Positions 10,569 through 22,955 of a DNA stretch of 64,000 nt are shown here, piece by piece. The first letter of the stretch is position 1, and every line of letters starts with the position of its first letter. The notes under the pieces were generated by a model, which saw nothing but the letters and a program-made list of their open reading frames with translations, was not told the DNA's origin and did no database searches. Location of the stretch: contig CM065299.1 in NCBI GenBank assembly GCA_032871835.1, positions 81,597,652-81,661,651 of the forward strand. Reading direction: 5' to 3'. Source of the stretch: Dipteronia dyeriana (Eukaryota; Streptophyta; Magnoliopsida; Sapindales; Sapindaceae). The position numbers and the translations under genes are program-made.

Positions 10569-12905
10569 AATTGGAAATTTTTTGGTAAAGCAAGGGGCAA
10601 TTTCGGAAGAGAAAATACATATAGATTGCAAAATTTTATTTTTAATTGATTAAATTATTATTATTTTTTTTTTTTTGGTGACAGGTGCATCATATGCATG
10701 TTTAGTAAACGATGATAAAATAAGGACGCTTTTGTATTATAATTTTGGGGGACAAGTGGACAACTCACAACGGTGAAGTGTAATTGTAGCTTCATTATTA
10801 TTATTATTATTATTATTTTTATTTTTATTTTTATTTTTATGGATATTATTATAAATACATACAATTGGTTTTTGTAATGCCTTCTTTTACTCATTACTAT
10901 TTTGCTATTTGGGTATGACGGTGCATGTGTATTGAATTTGGTCTCAACTCAACTCTGAAAAAATGTAAATGTGTAATTGCAGCTTCATGTATTTATGGAT
11001 ATTATCATAATATATGATCATTTTGGGAAATATATACGATTGGTTTTGTAATGTTTTTTACTCATTAATGTCTTTGTATTTGGCTATAGACTATAGTGCA
11101 TTTGATGTTATCTTTGTTATGTGTATTTAATTTGGTCTGAACTCTGAACTCCAGAAAAAAGAAGAAGAAGTTACTGTGTATTGAATTTGTGAGGCAGCTT
11201 GCATACAATTAATGTACTATGTCTTCTTTCTTCTTGAATGCAAACTAGTTTTCTTAAGAATCTAAAAACGCTATTTAATTCAGATAGAAACTAAACAAAA
11301 ATTATACTAGAGGATCGTATTAAAAAGTATTTAGTTAAATCTCCTTGAATTTAACACTATCTAACTTAGTAGCACCGGTCACATCCCATCTCAATACATG
11401 TAATATGCACTTTCGTCTTTATATTAAAAGTGTGGGTTTTGAGTCTTATTATACACATTTTACAAACATGTGATCATTATATCTTTGGGTTACGAAAATT
11501 GATATTCAAATTAAACTTTAACTTATTTAATGTCATATTTAAAATAATAATAATAACTTAGTAGCACTAGCATATTGTTCTAGAAAACTTAATCTATTTT
11601 TTTTGTTTTAAGTAGAGGTTAATATAATATTTTTCCTAGTTTATCTATTGTCAACTCAAATTCTAATATCATTTGAGTTACAAAACACCATTGAGTTTTT
11701 ACTTTGTACAACTAATGCAAATTGATAAAACATGGCATTATAATTTATTAGGAGCCGTTTGTTGTTGATGGTGATGACTGATGACTGATGACTGATGACA
11801 GATTTAAATGCCAAAAAATAACAAAAACATGATTTTATTATTATTATTATTGCATGGACTGTGATGTGGCCGTTGAGTGAGTAAAATCATGGAAGTCTAC
11901 TTTTTCAGCTTTTGATTTGCACTGGCCTATAAATGGAAAAATCGTCATGGAAACCAGCTATCCACACACTTGGAGGTCCTTTCTTCCATTCTACTTAATG
12001 GTCTCACATGTATACAACCTTTTATCATCCATACAACATTAAGACACAAACCCCATTGGATGTAAATTATTCATAAAACAAAATCGATTAAATCTTAGTT
12101 AAACCCGTCTTCACTATAACATTACAAAAATATCTTCATGCTAACTTGAGAAAAACCTGTAAAGCAAGGTTGAGAGTTGTTAGAGATTCATGTTGATTTT
12201 GTTAAGAAGTGGGTCAAATACAATGTGAAGTGTCTAGATGGTGTCAATCTCTTTGTTAGAGATTGGTGATGTTAAAGTGTAAGCAAGGACATGTGAAAAA
12301 AAAAAAAAGATTAGGTGAGGTGAGGGAAGGCACATGGACTTAGGATGAGGAGCAGAAGATATCAAATACAAAAACCATAGAGTTAGCAGAAAAGGTGAAT
12401 CTAATTAGACATTTTTTTAAGTCTCTATTTGTCCATTTAACAATTGCCAACAACCTTCAAACAATGCCACATTCTAACTTTATATATATATATTCTCTCA
12501 TGTTTCATGACAGACTAATTATTTTATTTTAGTTGTTACCATCGGGTAATGTGTTTCTAAACTACCGGTCAAGTTTCAACTAATTTTAATATTATGTAAC
12601 TTCTGGTTGGGATTATATATAATTTATTATTAATATTTAATGGATAAATTAATATTTATTAATTTCTAATATTGAATGTGTATATTAACAATATCACCAA
12701 AAAATTTCTCAATGATGAAGTTGATAACGTTACAAAGAAACATTCAAAGTATCAATAAAACTATAAATGATTTCTTCTTACAATATGAGGATTCAACTCT
12801 ATTATAACTCTTCAGTGCATTATGATCGGACTTAATTTTCAAGAAAAAAAAAACAGCAGTAATAGTTCACTGTCCACCAAAAAATTACCATCAAATATCA
12901 ATCAT
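10569..12905. other. AT-rich intergenic region
   Basis: After the LRR stop come simple ATT/TTTTA-type repeats at about 10795-10840 and duplicated short phrases (TGTAATTGCAGCTTCAT-like near 10778 and 10974), suggesting local duplication. A short GATGACT repeat lies near 11771-11800. No gene or RNA was recognised. The segment ends in ATATT (12906-12910), the target duplication of the next element. Confidence 0.5.
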
Positions 12906-12910
12906 ATATT

Positions 12911-13418
12911 TGTAAGGTTCTTATAAAATTGTGAGCAACATATACCATTATATTCTATGTTTATAAAAAACCGAATTGATTGGAATGTTTAAGTGAGAGT
13001 TGACCGGAAAAACCCGTTTGATTGTGATCAATATTTGTTGGGCTCAGTGTACCTTAGCTACATTAAATAAATGTAGGATATAGTATATGCTATTGTATAT
13101 GTGTGAGACTAGTATTCATTTTAGGACTAGCTATCCTATTAGGGTTGATGATCCTTTATGGGTTAGGATTCTAGGAAGTTATACTATATATAAGGGTCCC
13201 TACTCTCACTCATAACGGATTACAGAATTGTCTCCCCATTGAACAATATGAGAAAAGTGAGTTGAGAGTAGAAGACTCTCTATTATTTTAATTGTTTCTT
13301 TGTTTTATTTTCAGGTTAGTTTTCTTGAATTATTCAATGGATTCGGGAAATTCAGGTACGAATTCATGCTTATGTATTTAATACGAATATATATGTTTGA
13401 TTACATACAACTCCAACA
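12911..13418 (+). repeat. Copia 1 left (5') LTR
   Basis: This LTR is 508 bp with TG...CA ends. It matches 28800-29296 except for scattered substitutions and a segment of about 15 bp near 13110-13125 absent from the right copy. TATATAAGGG near 13185 could be its TATA box. Confidence 0.93.
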
Positions 13419-13419
13419 A

Positions 13420-13432
13420 TGGTATCAGAGCA
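13420..13432 (+). promoter_or_regulatory. Copia 1 primer binding site (initiator Met tRNA)
   Basis: TGGTATCAGAGCA lies one base after the LTR. It is the standard complement to the 3' end of plant initiator methionine tRNA used by Copia elements. Confidence 0.9.
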
Positions 13433-13463
13433 GTCTGTATTTTTTACATAGGCTGAATATTAA

Positions 13464-14598
13464 GAGGGGTGTATTGGATTGAGATTTTAATGGACAATTT
13501 TACAGAGCCAGGATTTTATAGATTTGCAAGACTATTAGGATTATTAGGATAATTAGGATTATTAGGATTATACTTTAGGATTATTATGATTATATGGACT
13601 AGACTTTTAGAATTCTGAAAGAGTCTTTGGACTTTATTTATAGACTATTAGGATTATCTTGATTTTATTTCAAGACTTTTAAGACTTTTATATAAATATG
13701 GATTTTCAAGAGTCGATTGTAGTATTCAATTTTCTCCACACATTAACGAATACCCATACCCAATATGACACCCAATATGACACCCAATATGAATGTGTGG
13801 ATATGATTGAATACCCTTAATTTATAATTTCAAGATTTCCTTACTATAGAACCACTATATATATTAGTAAAACAACTATATCTTTATCCACTCTAATCAT
13901 TATAATTTATGTATAAATAAACCATTATTTACATTTATCAAAGAAGCATGAACAATAATAAAGATGTCACGATTAAGTATCATTAGTCAACATCTGTTCT
14001 ATGAAATTAAAGTAATAAAAAAAAAGCGAAGTAAAATTGTTACACTACTCCACCCTCCTATCTTCAATCTTCGGTCACCAATTGCCCATCCGTGGACCAC
14101 AACTCGTCCAAGTTGGAGATCTTATGGGGTATGGAAGATCTTATGGGGTATGGAAGTTAAGGAAACTGAAAATTTGATGGTGGCGTGGAGGTTGAGGAAG
14201 CTGAAGATGATTTTGAATGAGAGAGAAAAGTCTAGAAAGTATTGAGGGAGATGACAAAACAATTTTGGGTTCAAGTTATTTATAAATATCACTAAAAAGT
14301 CTAGAAAATCTATTTTGTCTTGAAATCCTAAAAATCTTGATCTCAATCCAATACCACCAGACAATTTGTTGCCTCTTGAAAGTCTAGATCCAATACCACA
14401 AGACAACATGGACTTTAAAAAAAATCTTAAAAGTCTAGATCCAATACCACAAGACAATATGGATTTATTTTTTATATCTTAAAAGTCTTGATCGAATACC
14501 ACCGGACTTATCTAACTTGTTAAAAAGTCTCAATCAAATACAACAAGACTTTTACTTCCCCAAATTGTCTAATAAAATCTTGAACCAATACACCCCCC
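13464..14598. mobile_element. TAA-flanked TIR element in the Copia 1 leader
   Basis: The left terminus GAGGGGTGTATTGG pairs with the right terminus CCAATACACCCCCC (13 of 14). TAA lies outside both ends (13461-13463 and 14599-14601). The TAA duplication suggests the PIF/Harbinger group, although the GGGGTGTATT end is shared by other plant MITEs. The interior carries short tandem ATTAGGATT units near 13528-13580 and direct repeats of an AAAGTCTAGATCCAATACCA phrase near 14379 and 14430. No transposase is seen. Confidence 0.78.
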
Positions 14599-14601
14599 TA
14601 A

Positions 14602-15890
14602 ATTCCCATTATTATTCATCTACTGTTTTTAACATGATTATGTTGAATCTGTGAGTGAAATCTTTTGTTAGTTTGATGATAGGATTCGATTGTTAGATGA
14701 ATAAGTTTTTAGGATTTAGATTTCGATTAACCTATATATAGGATTTTTCTCGATCTGGTGGAGGTATGGGTTCGCTTCTTGGGTCGATGGCAGATCCACC
14801 ATGATTTCCTTCCTCCTAGTCAACGCCACCAATCACGATCCCAACCCAAACCCGTTTGCTTCTCTGGTCGACACTACAGTTGATGGGTTTTTGCTCCAAA
14901 CCCGATCGTTTTGAGCAGCGAACCAGATCGGTTGTCGATCACGACCAGACGAAGGCCGATCGACCAACGAATCGATCATCCAAGGATCTCGCTAGTCGCT
15001 AGGAGGCAGATCGATCGTTGTCTCTCTTCTCGTTCCAGATCCAGGCGATATTGGTCTTGCACCTCCGTGCGTTGTCTTCAGGCGACGACTGGGCAGTCAA
15101 GCGGCGGTGAAAGAACTAAGTTCTAGGTTTCCATTTGTTTGGGCCACCTTTTGAGAATTTGATATTCTTGAAGGATTGATTTGTAATTATTTTAGGTTCT
15201 TTTATAATTTTGATAAAGTTGTGGGGTTAATTTGAAATTAACAAAATTTACTGGACCAGTTTGTAATTTCAAAATAATTTTGGGGTCCATTTATAATTAA
15301 TAAAAATTTACGGAGTCACTTTGTAATTTTCAAAAGTTTTGAGGCAAATTCATAATTATCAAAACTTAATGGGTAAGTTTGTATTTTTTTAAAAATTCAG
15401 AAATCGATTTGTAATTACCAAATCTTGAGGGACCTTTATGAAATTTAGCAAAACTAAGGGCAGTTTTTATAATTTTCCAAAAGGAGTTTTGGGAAAAATT
15501 GCAGTTGATAATCTTTGTGGTTTCGGATTGTTATGTTTCTACGTAGTAGACTAATCATTAAGTTTTCATATTGATTATTTTGTTGAAATTAATAATCTGT
15601 TTTGTATATTCTCGTGAATCGGATGATTATGTTTTCACGTAGTGGCTAATCACTTCGATTTTGAGAATTTAGTTGGCTGACGATTATTAATTTGATAGTT
15701 TTAATAATTGATTGAATACTCTCGTAATTTGGATGATTATGTTTCACGTAATGACTAATCATTAAAGATTTTGAGATATTCGTCGGTAATCAATTATTAA
15801 ATTTGAACTGCAAAGATGAAAATTCTTGTGTTAATCATCTCCGTATGAGGGTTATCACATGTGATATGTGATGTTCTTCTCCGTAGGAGG
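14602..15890 (+). other. Copia 1 untranslated leader with internal repeats
   Basis: No coding motif is seen. Positions 15120-15480 hold degenerate repeats of about 45-50 bp built on a TTTGTAATTTTCAAAA-like phrase. Positions 15520-15780 hold three diverged units, each containing GGATGATTATGTTTCACGTA or close variants. A 60-bp unit at 15833-15895 recurs after the LARD at about 22768-22830. Confidence 0.55.
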
Positions 15891-15895
15891 TTCAT

Positions 15896-18054
15896 TGATC
15901 AGAACGATTTATATACCTATTTGAGGTCCCCATTATCTCACTTTTATCTCACTTTTGTTCTTGTTTTCGAGTATATTTTGGTATTTGATGTGTTTTTGAG
16001 CCTTGTGTAAGTACATGTTCTCTACGGAAGGTATTTGAGCTTAATTGAAGAGTTTTGAGATTAAAGAGCATAATTTGGAATAGCTTGTACAGATACCCCA
16101 AATTCGGAAAGTCATATCTCTCTCCTCCGATCGAACTACATCATCCGTAACCACTTTTCGGAAATCCCAGACAATCTTCTTTCCAACGCAGTTTACAGAT
16201 TGCGATTCCGAGATTTGTAGATAAATTTATGACCATTTTAGTAATGGTGCGCAGAGGTGAGGTACGCGTACCGTCGAGACCAATTTGCAAACCGTGTTTT
16301 GTACCGCGTAGAAGAGCAGCAACCTCCAAAAAGTGATGTGCGGTTCGTGGTGTTGATGCGTACAACACATCGTACCGTACCGTACATCTTGACAGATATG
16401 CGTTTTTTAGCCATTTTCAAAGGGGTATTCTTGTCTTTTCACCCAAAAGTCTTGCCCTTACCTTCCACACTATAAATACCCCCTTTTCTCCTCATTCTCT
16501 TGAGCTCTCTTCACCTCTCTTCCCCTTTTTTCCCCTTCTCACACCTCTTCTCTTCTTCTTCCATTTTCTTTCACCTCTTGCTCCCATGGAGGTTTTTCCT
16601 CCATGGGAGCTCACCATACACCTCCACCTCACCACTATACATTTCCTCCATCCATCTTAGAGTAGATTACAAAGGAATTAGGAGTCAAAACAGAGCTAGG
16701 AAGGCTAGAAGCATCTTTGGAGGACTTTTCTTCACGGGTTTGCTCTTATTTACTCATTTCTTTGTATTTCTTGTATTCTTTGATGTATTCCACCAATTTG
16801 GGGATATTGTAAACCTACACTTGTGTAATAAATGTATTGATTGTTCTTAAATTCATTTGGGTTTTGTTTTGCTCTTTGATATATGTTTTTTTATGCTCTT
16901 AATATGATATGTATGTGTATGAATTGTTAGAAATCAATAAGTGTCCATGATTGGGTTTAGGAGTAGTTGTAATTTAGAGTAGAAATTAGATACCCATGAT
17001 TGTTGATTGATTGATGGATGACTTGAAATTCCATGTATTGAGTAATTTGAGTAATATGGATTTTAGCCCCAAAGAGTAGAAAATGTTCCAGTTCAGGCTT
17101 TTAGTTGCTAAATTGACCTTGGTTTATATCCTTGTTCTTAATGGGTCTTTGTATTAAGACACGATTCTCCATCCACGTGACAGGATTGGGTGATGAACTG
17201 ATTGTGGGAAAATTCCCTAATCAAGAGGATGAACCTTTAACCTAAATTGAATGTTCTTAATGATATAACAATCACATTGTTGCATATAGTTGTTAGGTAA
17301 ACTTGTTTCCCATGTTTAGCCATCCTAGAAAGTTGACTAAACCGAATATTTGACATAGAAGTAAAGACCACCGATATTTTTCTTGTGCTTGTGTTGTCAT
17401 ATGGATGTTTTGAGTGCTTAAAGCCTTTGTTTAATTGATCACTTTGTAATTGATCCATGGTTAGATGCTATGTACCGAGAGGAGACGCATTTGACAATGC
17501 TTAGATAAACATTCACTATGCTTGACTAGAAAGTGCTAGAACCACTAGGCTAGCGTATAGGGTTCAATTTGTATTCCACGTGCTTAATGGGTTCATGTAT
17601 ATTGTCCGGATTGCTCGAGAGAGATTTCGGGTATATATGGATACTATCTCTAAGACATCAAGAGAGATTAGAGATTAATTAAGGGGATACGAGCCTATGT
17701 ATACTTGCACATTTGAGGATTATGTGAGTCTAGAACGCAATTATGAGGATTGTCACGGTTGAGTTGTTTCCCTAGTGTAACCACATTTCATGCATATCTC
17801 CATTCCATCTATCATTGTATATATCATTTATATAAGTTATTTAGTTATATTATTATTCACTTTTCCGTACACGCAACACACGAGTCCGCTTAGAGTGTTG
17901 TAATAATAGCTAGAATTAGAGACGGTCGGTGAATCCCACCTCCCTGTGGATCGATCCCTTGCTTGCCGCTGTGCTAGTCTCTGTGACTTACGCCCTTGCG
18001 AGGCCGAACTTAAATGTTCATATTTGATGACACTGCAACGACGTGTCCCCATCA
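15896..18054 (+). repeat. LARD left LTR (2159 bp)
   Basis: It starts TGATCAGAACG and ends CCCCATCA. A TATA box (TATAAATA, 16471-16478) is followed by a CT-rich leader, the likely transcription start of the element. A frame of about 116 codons downstream occurs in both LTRs only because the LTRs are copies. Confidence 0.9.
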
Positions 18055-18057
18055 AAT

Positions 18058-18075
18058 TGGAGTCGCTGCCGGGGA
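18058..18075 (+). promoter_or_regulatory. LARD primer binding site, Asp-tRNA-like
   Basis: TGGAGTCGCTGCCGGGGA matches 15 of 18 bases of the TGGCGCCGTTGCCGGGGA site complementary to plant tRNA-Asp, used by Tat/Athila-type elements. The mismatches mean its use is inferred. Confidence 0.65.
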
Positions 18076-20543
18076 GGTAGCGCATTCATTGATTGTTGAT
18101 AGTTTTAGCTTCCATTTTACTGATTTTTATTGTTTTACGAAATAGATTGTTATGTTGAAAATAAGCATCTCTTTTACTCATGTATTTCATTGTGTGCACG
18201 ATAATGTTTAGGCTAGGTTATGGAGTTGTTAGTCGTGTTTTGTTATTTTATTTATAGCATATGCATTTGATTGCTTTTTGAGTTGTGCTTGTGCAAGGAA
18301 TTGAAACTATTAGGTTGGAAAGACCACACGACTCTTGAGAACTAGTTGTACGTCTATCGTACCGCAACAACTCTCCAAGTGAAACGGCAACGCCACAAAG
18401 GCCATGTGGCTGCAGCCACAAGAGGTTTCCTCTAAATTTTGAGCTTTAATTTGAGTGCTTGTAGAATAGTTGTTGACTTGGACGGGAACCGCCCATGCGT
18501 TTAATGTTAGGAATGCTATGCTTATTTTCTTTTATTTTCATTTATGTTTAGATCTAAGAGTGGATTTGTATTGTGCTTAGATCTTAAGGTGTTTGTTTTA
18601 GACAATTTTCAAATCTCTGAAAAAGTGCCCTGTTTTGAATATTTTTGAGGCAAATGTTTCTTTAAAACTGTACTAATTGGTGAAGAAATTAAAATTTTTG
18701 CCCATGTAGTGTTCTTTGATTTTTTGTAACGATTCTGAATATATAAAGAACACAAAATTCTGGGTGGCGGTTTAAAAGTTATGATCATTTCTTCGATCAA
18801 AGGTCAAAGGCGATGCCTTGTTTTTCGAAATTGCACATACTCTGTTTTCATCGTCCATTTTCACACTTTTTCAATTCGAATTTTGAAATATTTTGTATAT
18901 AAAAAGTGCGTATTTATATGTATACTTGATGGTGTTAAAATTTTGTCAAATGATATTAAGTGTTGTTAAATATATGCACCAAAGAGTGGACATTGGACGT
19001 ACTTGAATTTCGACAGTTTTTGAAATTTTTGGTCTCCATGTTGAGTTGCTTTCTTTTGTGTGCCGGTAGAGATATGCATAGTATGCTTTTAGCTGCATGC
19101 ATCACTTAAATTTGCTTGTACAGTGCCAATCTTTTGATGTTGAGGTGGATAGAAATCTTTGCTTGTTTAGCTTAGGAAAATAGCGGAGACTACCTGTGAG
19201 CTACACTTAAGCCTAAAAACCTAAATTTGTGGGTTTTGTTTCTATTCTTTAAACACTTTCCGATTTTGTTATTAACTGTGATTTCATTGTACTTCAAATT
19301 TGCATTGATTGCCATAGAACTTTATCATGTGGACTGCTTGTTGAGATTTATATTCCCTTGTTAGATGGACTTTTAGAAATGATTTTGGATTTGAGTGTGT
19401 TCTTAAACTCCATAAATAGCCCATACACTCTCACGTCCCTATGTGTGTTTTCATTACAAAAATTGAGCCGAAACACTAAACCTCCATACACCAACATAAC
19501 CCAAACATAAGTCATACCCTAGTTATTGATCATGTTAAGGTGTATAGCTTTAGAGAAGTTATATTTGCTCTAAATTTTGTAAATGTGTACTTAGGTAATT
19601 ATGTGTAAATGTGCAAAGACAAGGGCTAAAAAAGAAGAAGAAGAGAAAATAGGTGTGAATTATAAACACTTAAGCCTTCAAGTTCTTCAAATAAAAAGTT
19701 ACTTACCAATGAGTACAAGTGTAGCACAAATGTGCAATGTAAAGTTCAGTGCCTAATCACTTGTGATGTAATGTGTTTTAGAGCTAACTAAAGTATTACA
19801 GTATGTATAAACACTTTGGCATGATTAGTAACTTTATCATTCCCACCCTTACCATATCTTCCATCCCATACACCACTAGAAATCACCTTGGCCCCAATAC
19901 AAGTGAGGGAAAGTCCATTTGATCTCTTAGAAAGTCTATATTGGGAATATGACTCAATGCATGCTCTTTCCACGTTCATGACATTTCAATTCTTTCCATA
20001 GATCTATCACTATTAAATGTGCTTCATTGAATATACTCATATGTGATATATTAGATTCCATGAACATAACTTCCAAATCGCATGTGTTTGCTAGAGAGTG
20101 ATTGCCTAGGTTCAGAGTGAAAAAATCATACTGAAATCCGGTGAGAATTAGAGTTGAGGAGAATTTTATCTTGAGCATTCGAGCGTTGTTGATTTGTAAA
20201 TCGAAAACATCCTAAGTATTGGCATACTTGCATTGTGTGAAGTATTGTTATTGATTGGTATATTTTAGATACTAGCATGCGTGTGTTGTTTTTATGTGGT
20301 ATGTTTGGATTGCATCTCAGCTTTCTTGGAGAGTAATACGTTTGTGGGTGTTCGTATCTGTAAACCCTCAGAAGACAAAACTTCTCCATCTAGGGATCGC
20401 CTAGTGGTTGAAAGGCTTGTGGCACGTGCTAAGTGTCATCGTGTTTCCTACGAAAGTGGACTAGCCTAGCTTAGTTTTTAATTATGTTCATTTTGTTTAA
20501 ATGTTTTTCATTTTTGTTTTTTGCTCGAGGACAAGCAAAAGAT
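18076..20543 (+). other. LARD interior, noncoding
   Basis: No protease, RT, integrase or gag zinc-knuckle motif was found in any frame. Small frames are scattered and unrelated. The content is consistent with the structural RNA of a LARD. Confidence 0.6.
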
Positions 20544-20557
20544 AGGTTTGGGGGTAT
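20521..20557 (+). promoter_or_regulatory. LARD polypurine-tract region
   Basis: The phrase TTGCTCGAGGACAAGCAAAA followed by GGTTTGGGGGTAT directly precedes the right LTR. This arrangement is recurrent before the 3' LTR of Tat/Athila-type elements and LARDs. Confidence 0.7.
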
Positions 20558-22706
20558 TGATCGGAACGATTTATATACCTATTTGAGGTCCCCATTATCT
20601 CGCTTTTGTTCTTGTTTTCGAGTATATTTTGGTATTCGATGTGTTTTTGAGCCTTGTGTTGGTACATATTCCCTACGGAAGGTATTTGAGCTTAATTGAA
20701 GAGTTTTGGAGATTAAAGAGCAGAATTTGGAATAGTTTGTGCAGATACCCCAACTTCAGAAAGTCATATCTCTATCCTCAGATCGAACTACATCTTCCAT
20801 AACCACTTTTCGAAAAGCCCAGGCGGTCTTCTTTACAACGCAGTTTACAGATTGCGATTCTAAGGTTTGTAGAGAACTTTATGACCGTTTTAGTAATGGT
20901 GCGCAGAGGTGCGGTACGCTTACCGCGCGAGACCAATTTGCAAACCGCATTTTGTACCGCGTAGAAGGGCAGCAACCTCCAAAAAGTGATGTGCGGTTCG
21001 CGGTGTTGATGCGTACAGCACATCGTACCATACCGTACATCTTGACAGATATGCGTTTTTTAGCCATTTTCAGAGGGGTATTCTTGTCTTTTCACCCAAA
21101 AGTCTTGCCTTAACCTCCCACACTATAAATACCTCCTTTTCTCCTCATTCTCTTGAGCTCTCTTCACCTCTCTTCCCCTCTTTTCCCCTTCTCACACCTT
21201 TTCTCTTCTTCTTCCATTTTCTTTCACCTCTTGCTCCCATGGAGATTTTTCCTCCATGGGAGCTCACCATACACCTCCACCTCACCACTATACACTTCCT
21301 CCATCCATCTTAGAGTAGATTACAAAGGAATTAGGAGTCAAAACCGAGCTAGGAAGGCTAGGAGCATCTTTGAAGGACTTGTCTTCAAGGGTTTGCTATT
21401 ATTTACTCATTTCTTTGTATTTCTTATATTCTTTGATGTATTCCACCAATTTGGGGATATTGTAAACCTACACTTGTGTAATAAATTTATTGATTGTTCT
21501 TAAATTCATTTGGGTTTTGTTTTGCTGTTTGATATATGTGTTTTTATGCTCTTAATATGATATGTATGTGTATGAATTGTTAGAAATCAATAAGTGTCCA
21601 TGATTGGGTTTAGGGGTAGTTGTAATTTAAAGTAGAAATTAGATACCCATGATTGTTGATTGATTGATGGATGACTTGAAATTCCATGTATCGAGTAATT
21701 TGAGTAATATGGATTTTAGCTCCAAAGAGTAGAAAAGGTTCCAGTTCAGGCTTTTAGTTGCTAAATTGACCTTGGTTCATATCCTTGTTCTTAATGGGTC
21801 TTTGTATTAAGACACGATTCTCCATCCACGTGACAGGATTGGGTGATGAATTGATTGTGGAAAATTTCCTAATCAAGAGGATGAACCTTTAACCTAAATT
21901 GAATGTTCTTAATGATATAACAATCACATTGTTGCATATAGTTGTTAGGTAAACTTGTTTCCCATGTTTAGCCATCCTAGGGAGTTGACTAAACCGAATA
22001 TTTGACATAGAAGTAAAGACCACCGACATTTTTCTTGTGCTTGTGTTGTCATATGGATGTTTTGAGTGCTTAAAGCCTTTGTTTAATTGATCACTTTGTA
22101 ATTGATCCATGGTTAGATGCTATGTACCGAGAGGAGACGCATTTGACAATGCTTAGATAAACATTCACTATGCTTGACTAGAAAGTGCTAGAACCACTAG
22201 GCTAGCGTATAGGGTTCAATTTGTATTCCACGTGCTTAATGGGTTCATGTATATTGTCCGGATTGCTCGAGAGAGATTTCGGGTATATATGGATACTATC
22301 TCTAAGACATCAAGAGAGATTAGAGATTAATTAAGGGGATACGAGCCTATGTATACTTGCACATTTGAGGATTAGGTGAGTCTAGAACGCAATTATGAGG
22401 ATTGTCACGGTTGAGTTGTTTTCCTAGTGTAACCACATTTCATGCATATCTCCATTCCATCTATCATTGTATATATCATTTATATAAGTTATTTAGTTAT
22501 ATTATTATTCACTTTTCCGTACACGCAACACACGAGTCCGCTTAGAGTGTTGTAATAATAGCTAGAATTAGAGACGGTCGGTGAATCCCACCTCCCTGTG
22601 GATCGATCCCTTGCTTGCCGCTGTGCTAGTCTCTGTGACTTACGCCCTTGCGAGGCCGAACTTAAATGTTCATATTTGATGACACTGCAACGACGTGTCC
22701 CCATCA
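20558..22706 (+). repeat. LARD right LTR (2149 bp)
   Basis: It matches the left LTR almost throughout, including the TATA box (TATAAAT, 21124-21130). It lacks an 11-bp duplication found near 15940 in the left copy. Confidence 0.9.
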
Positions 22707-22955
22707 TTCTTCATCTTGAGGTATTCATCTATAGAACTGCAATAATGGAAACTATATACATGTTTTAATCATCTCCGTATGAGGGTTTTCACATGTGATA
22801 GGTGATGTTCTTTTCCGTAGGAGGTTCATCATCTTGAGGAATTCATTTTTAAAATGTAGTGATCTTTGCCTAATCACATGTTGAATTTTATTTCTAAAAA
22901 TGCTTTGACTGTTATCTTATATCCATGAAATCCTTTGTTTTGATATTCAGTTTTC
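22707..22955 (+). other. Copia 1 leader continued
   Basis: The host leader resumes here with a second copy of the CTCCGTATGAGGGTTTTCAC unit seen left of the LARD, then runs into the gag remnant. The LARD therefore split a tandem repeat. Confidence 0.6.

Larger units (their letters stand above)
15896..22706 (+). mobile_element. LARD-type non-autonomous LTR retrotransposon nested in Copia 1
   Basis: Two long LTRs (15896-18054 and 20558-22706) bound a 2.5-kb interior with no gag or pol motif. Flanks are TTCAT and TTCTT, a 5-bp duplication with one mismatch. The primer site and the purine tract follow Tat/Athila-type Gypsy conventions, so a Gypsy element probably supplied its proteins. By eye the LTRs differ by about 2-3%, mostly in the first 600 bp, so it is younger than the Copia it entered. 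Confidence 0.88.

Noticed and set aside
11750..11770. GGAGCCGTTTGTTG as a MITE terminus
   Set aside because: No inverted partner was found within the next several kilobases.
16500..16850. 116-codon frame, repeated at 21153-21503
   Set aside because: Both lie at the same place in the two LARD LTRs. Their similarity reflects LTR duplication, and the Ser/Phe/Leu-rich product comes from the CT-rich leader after the TATA box.
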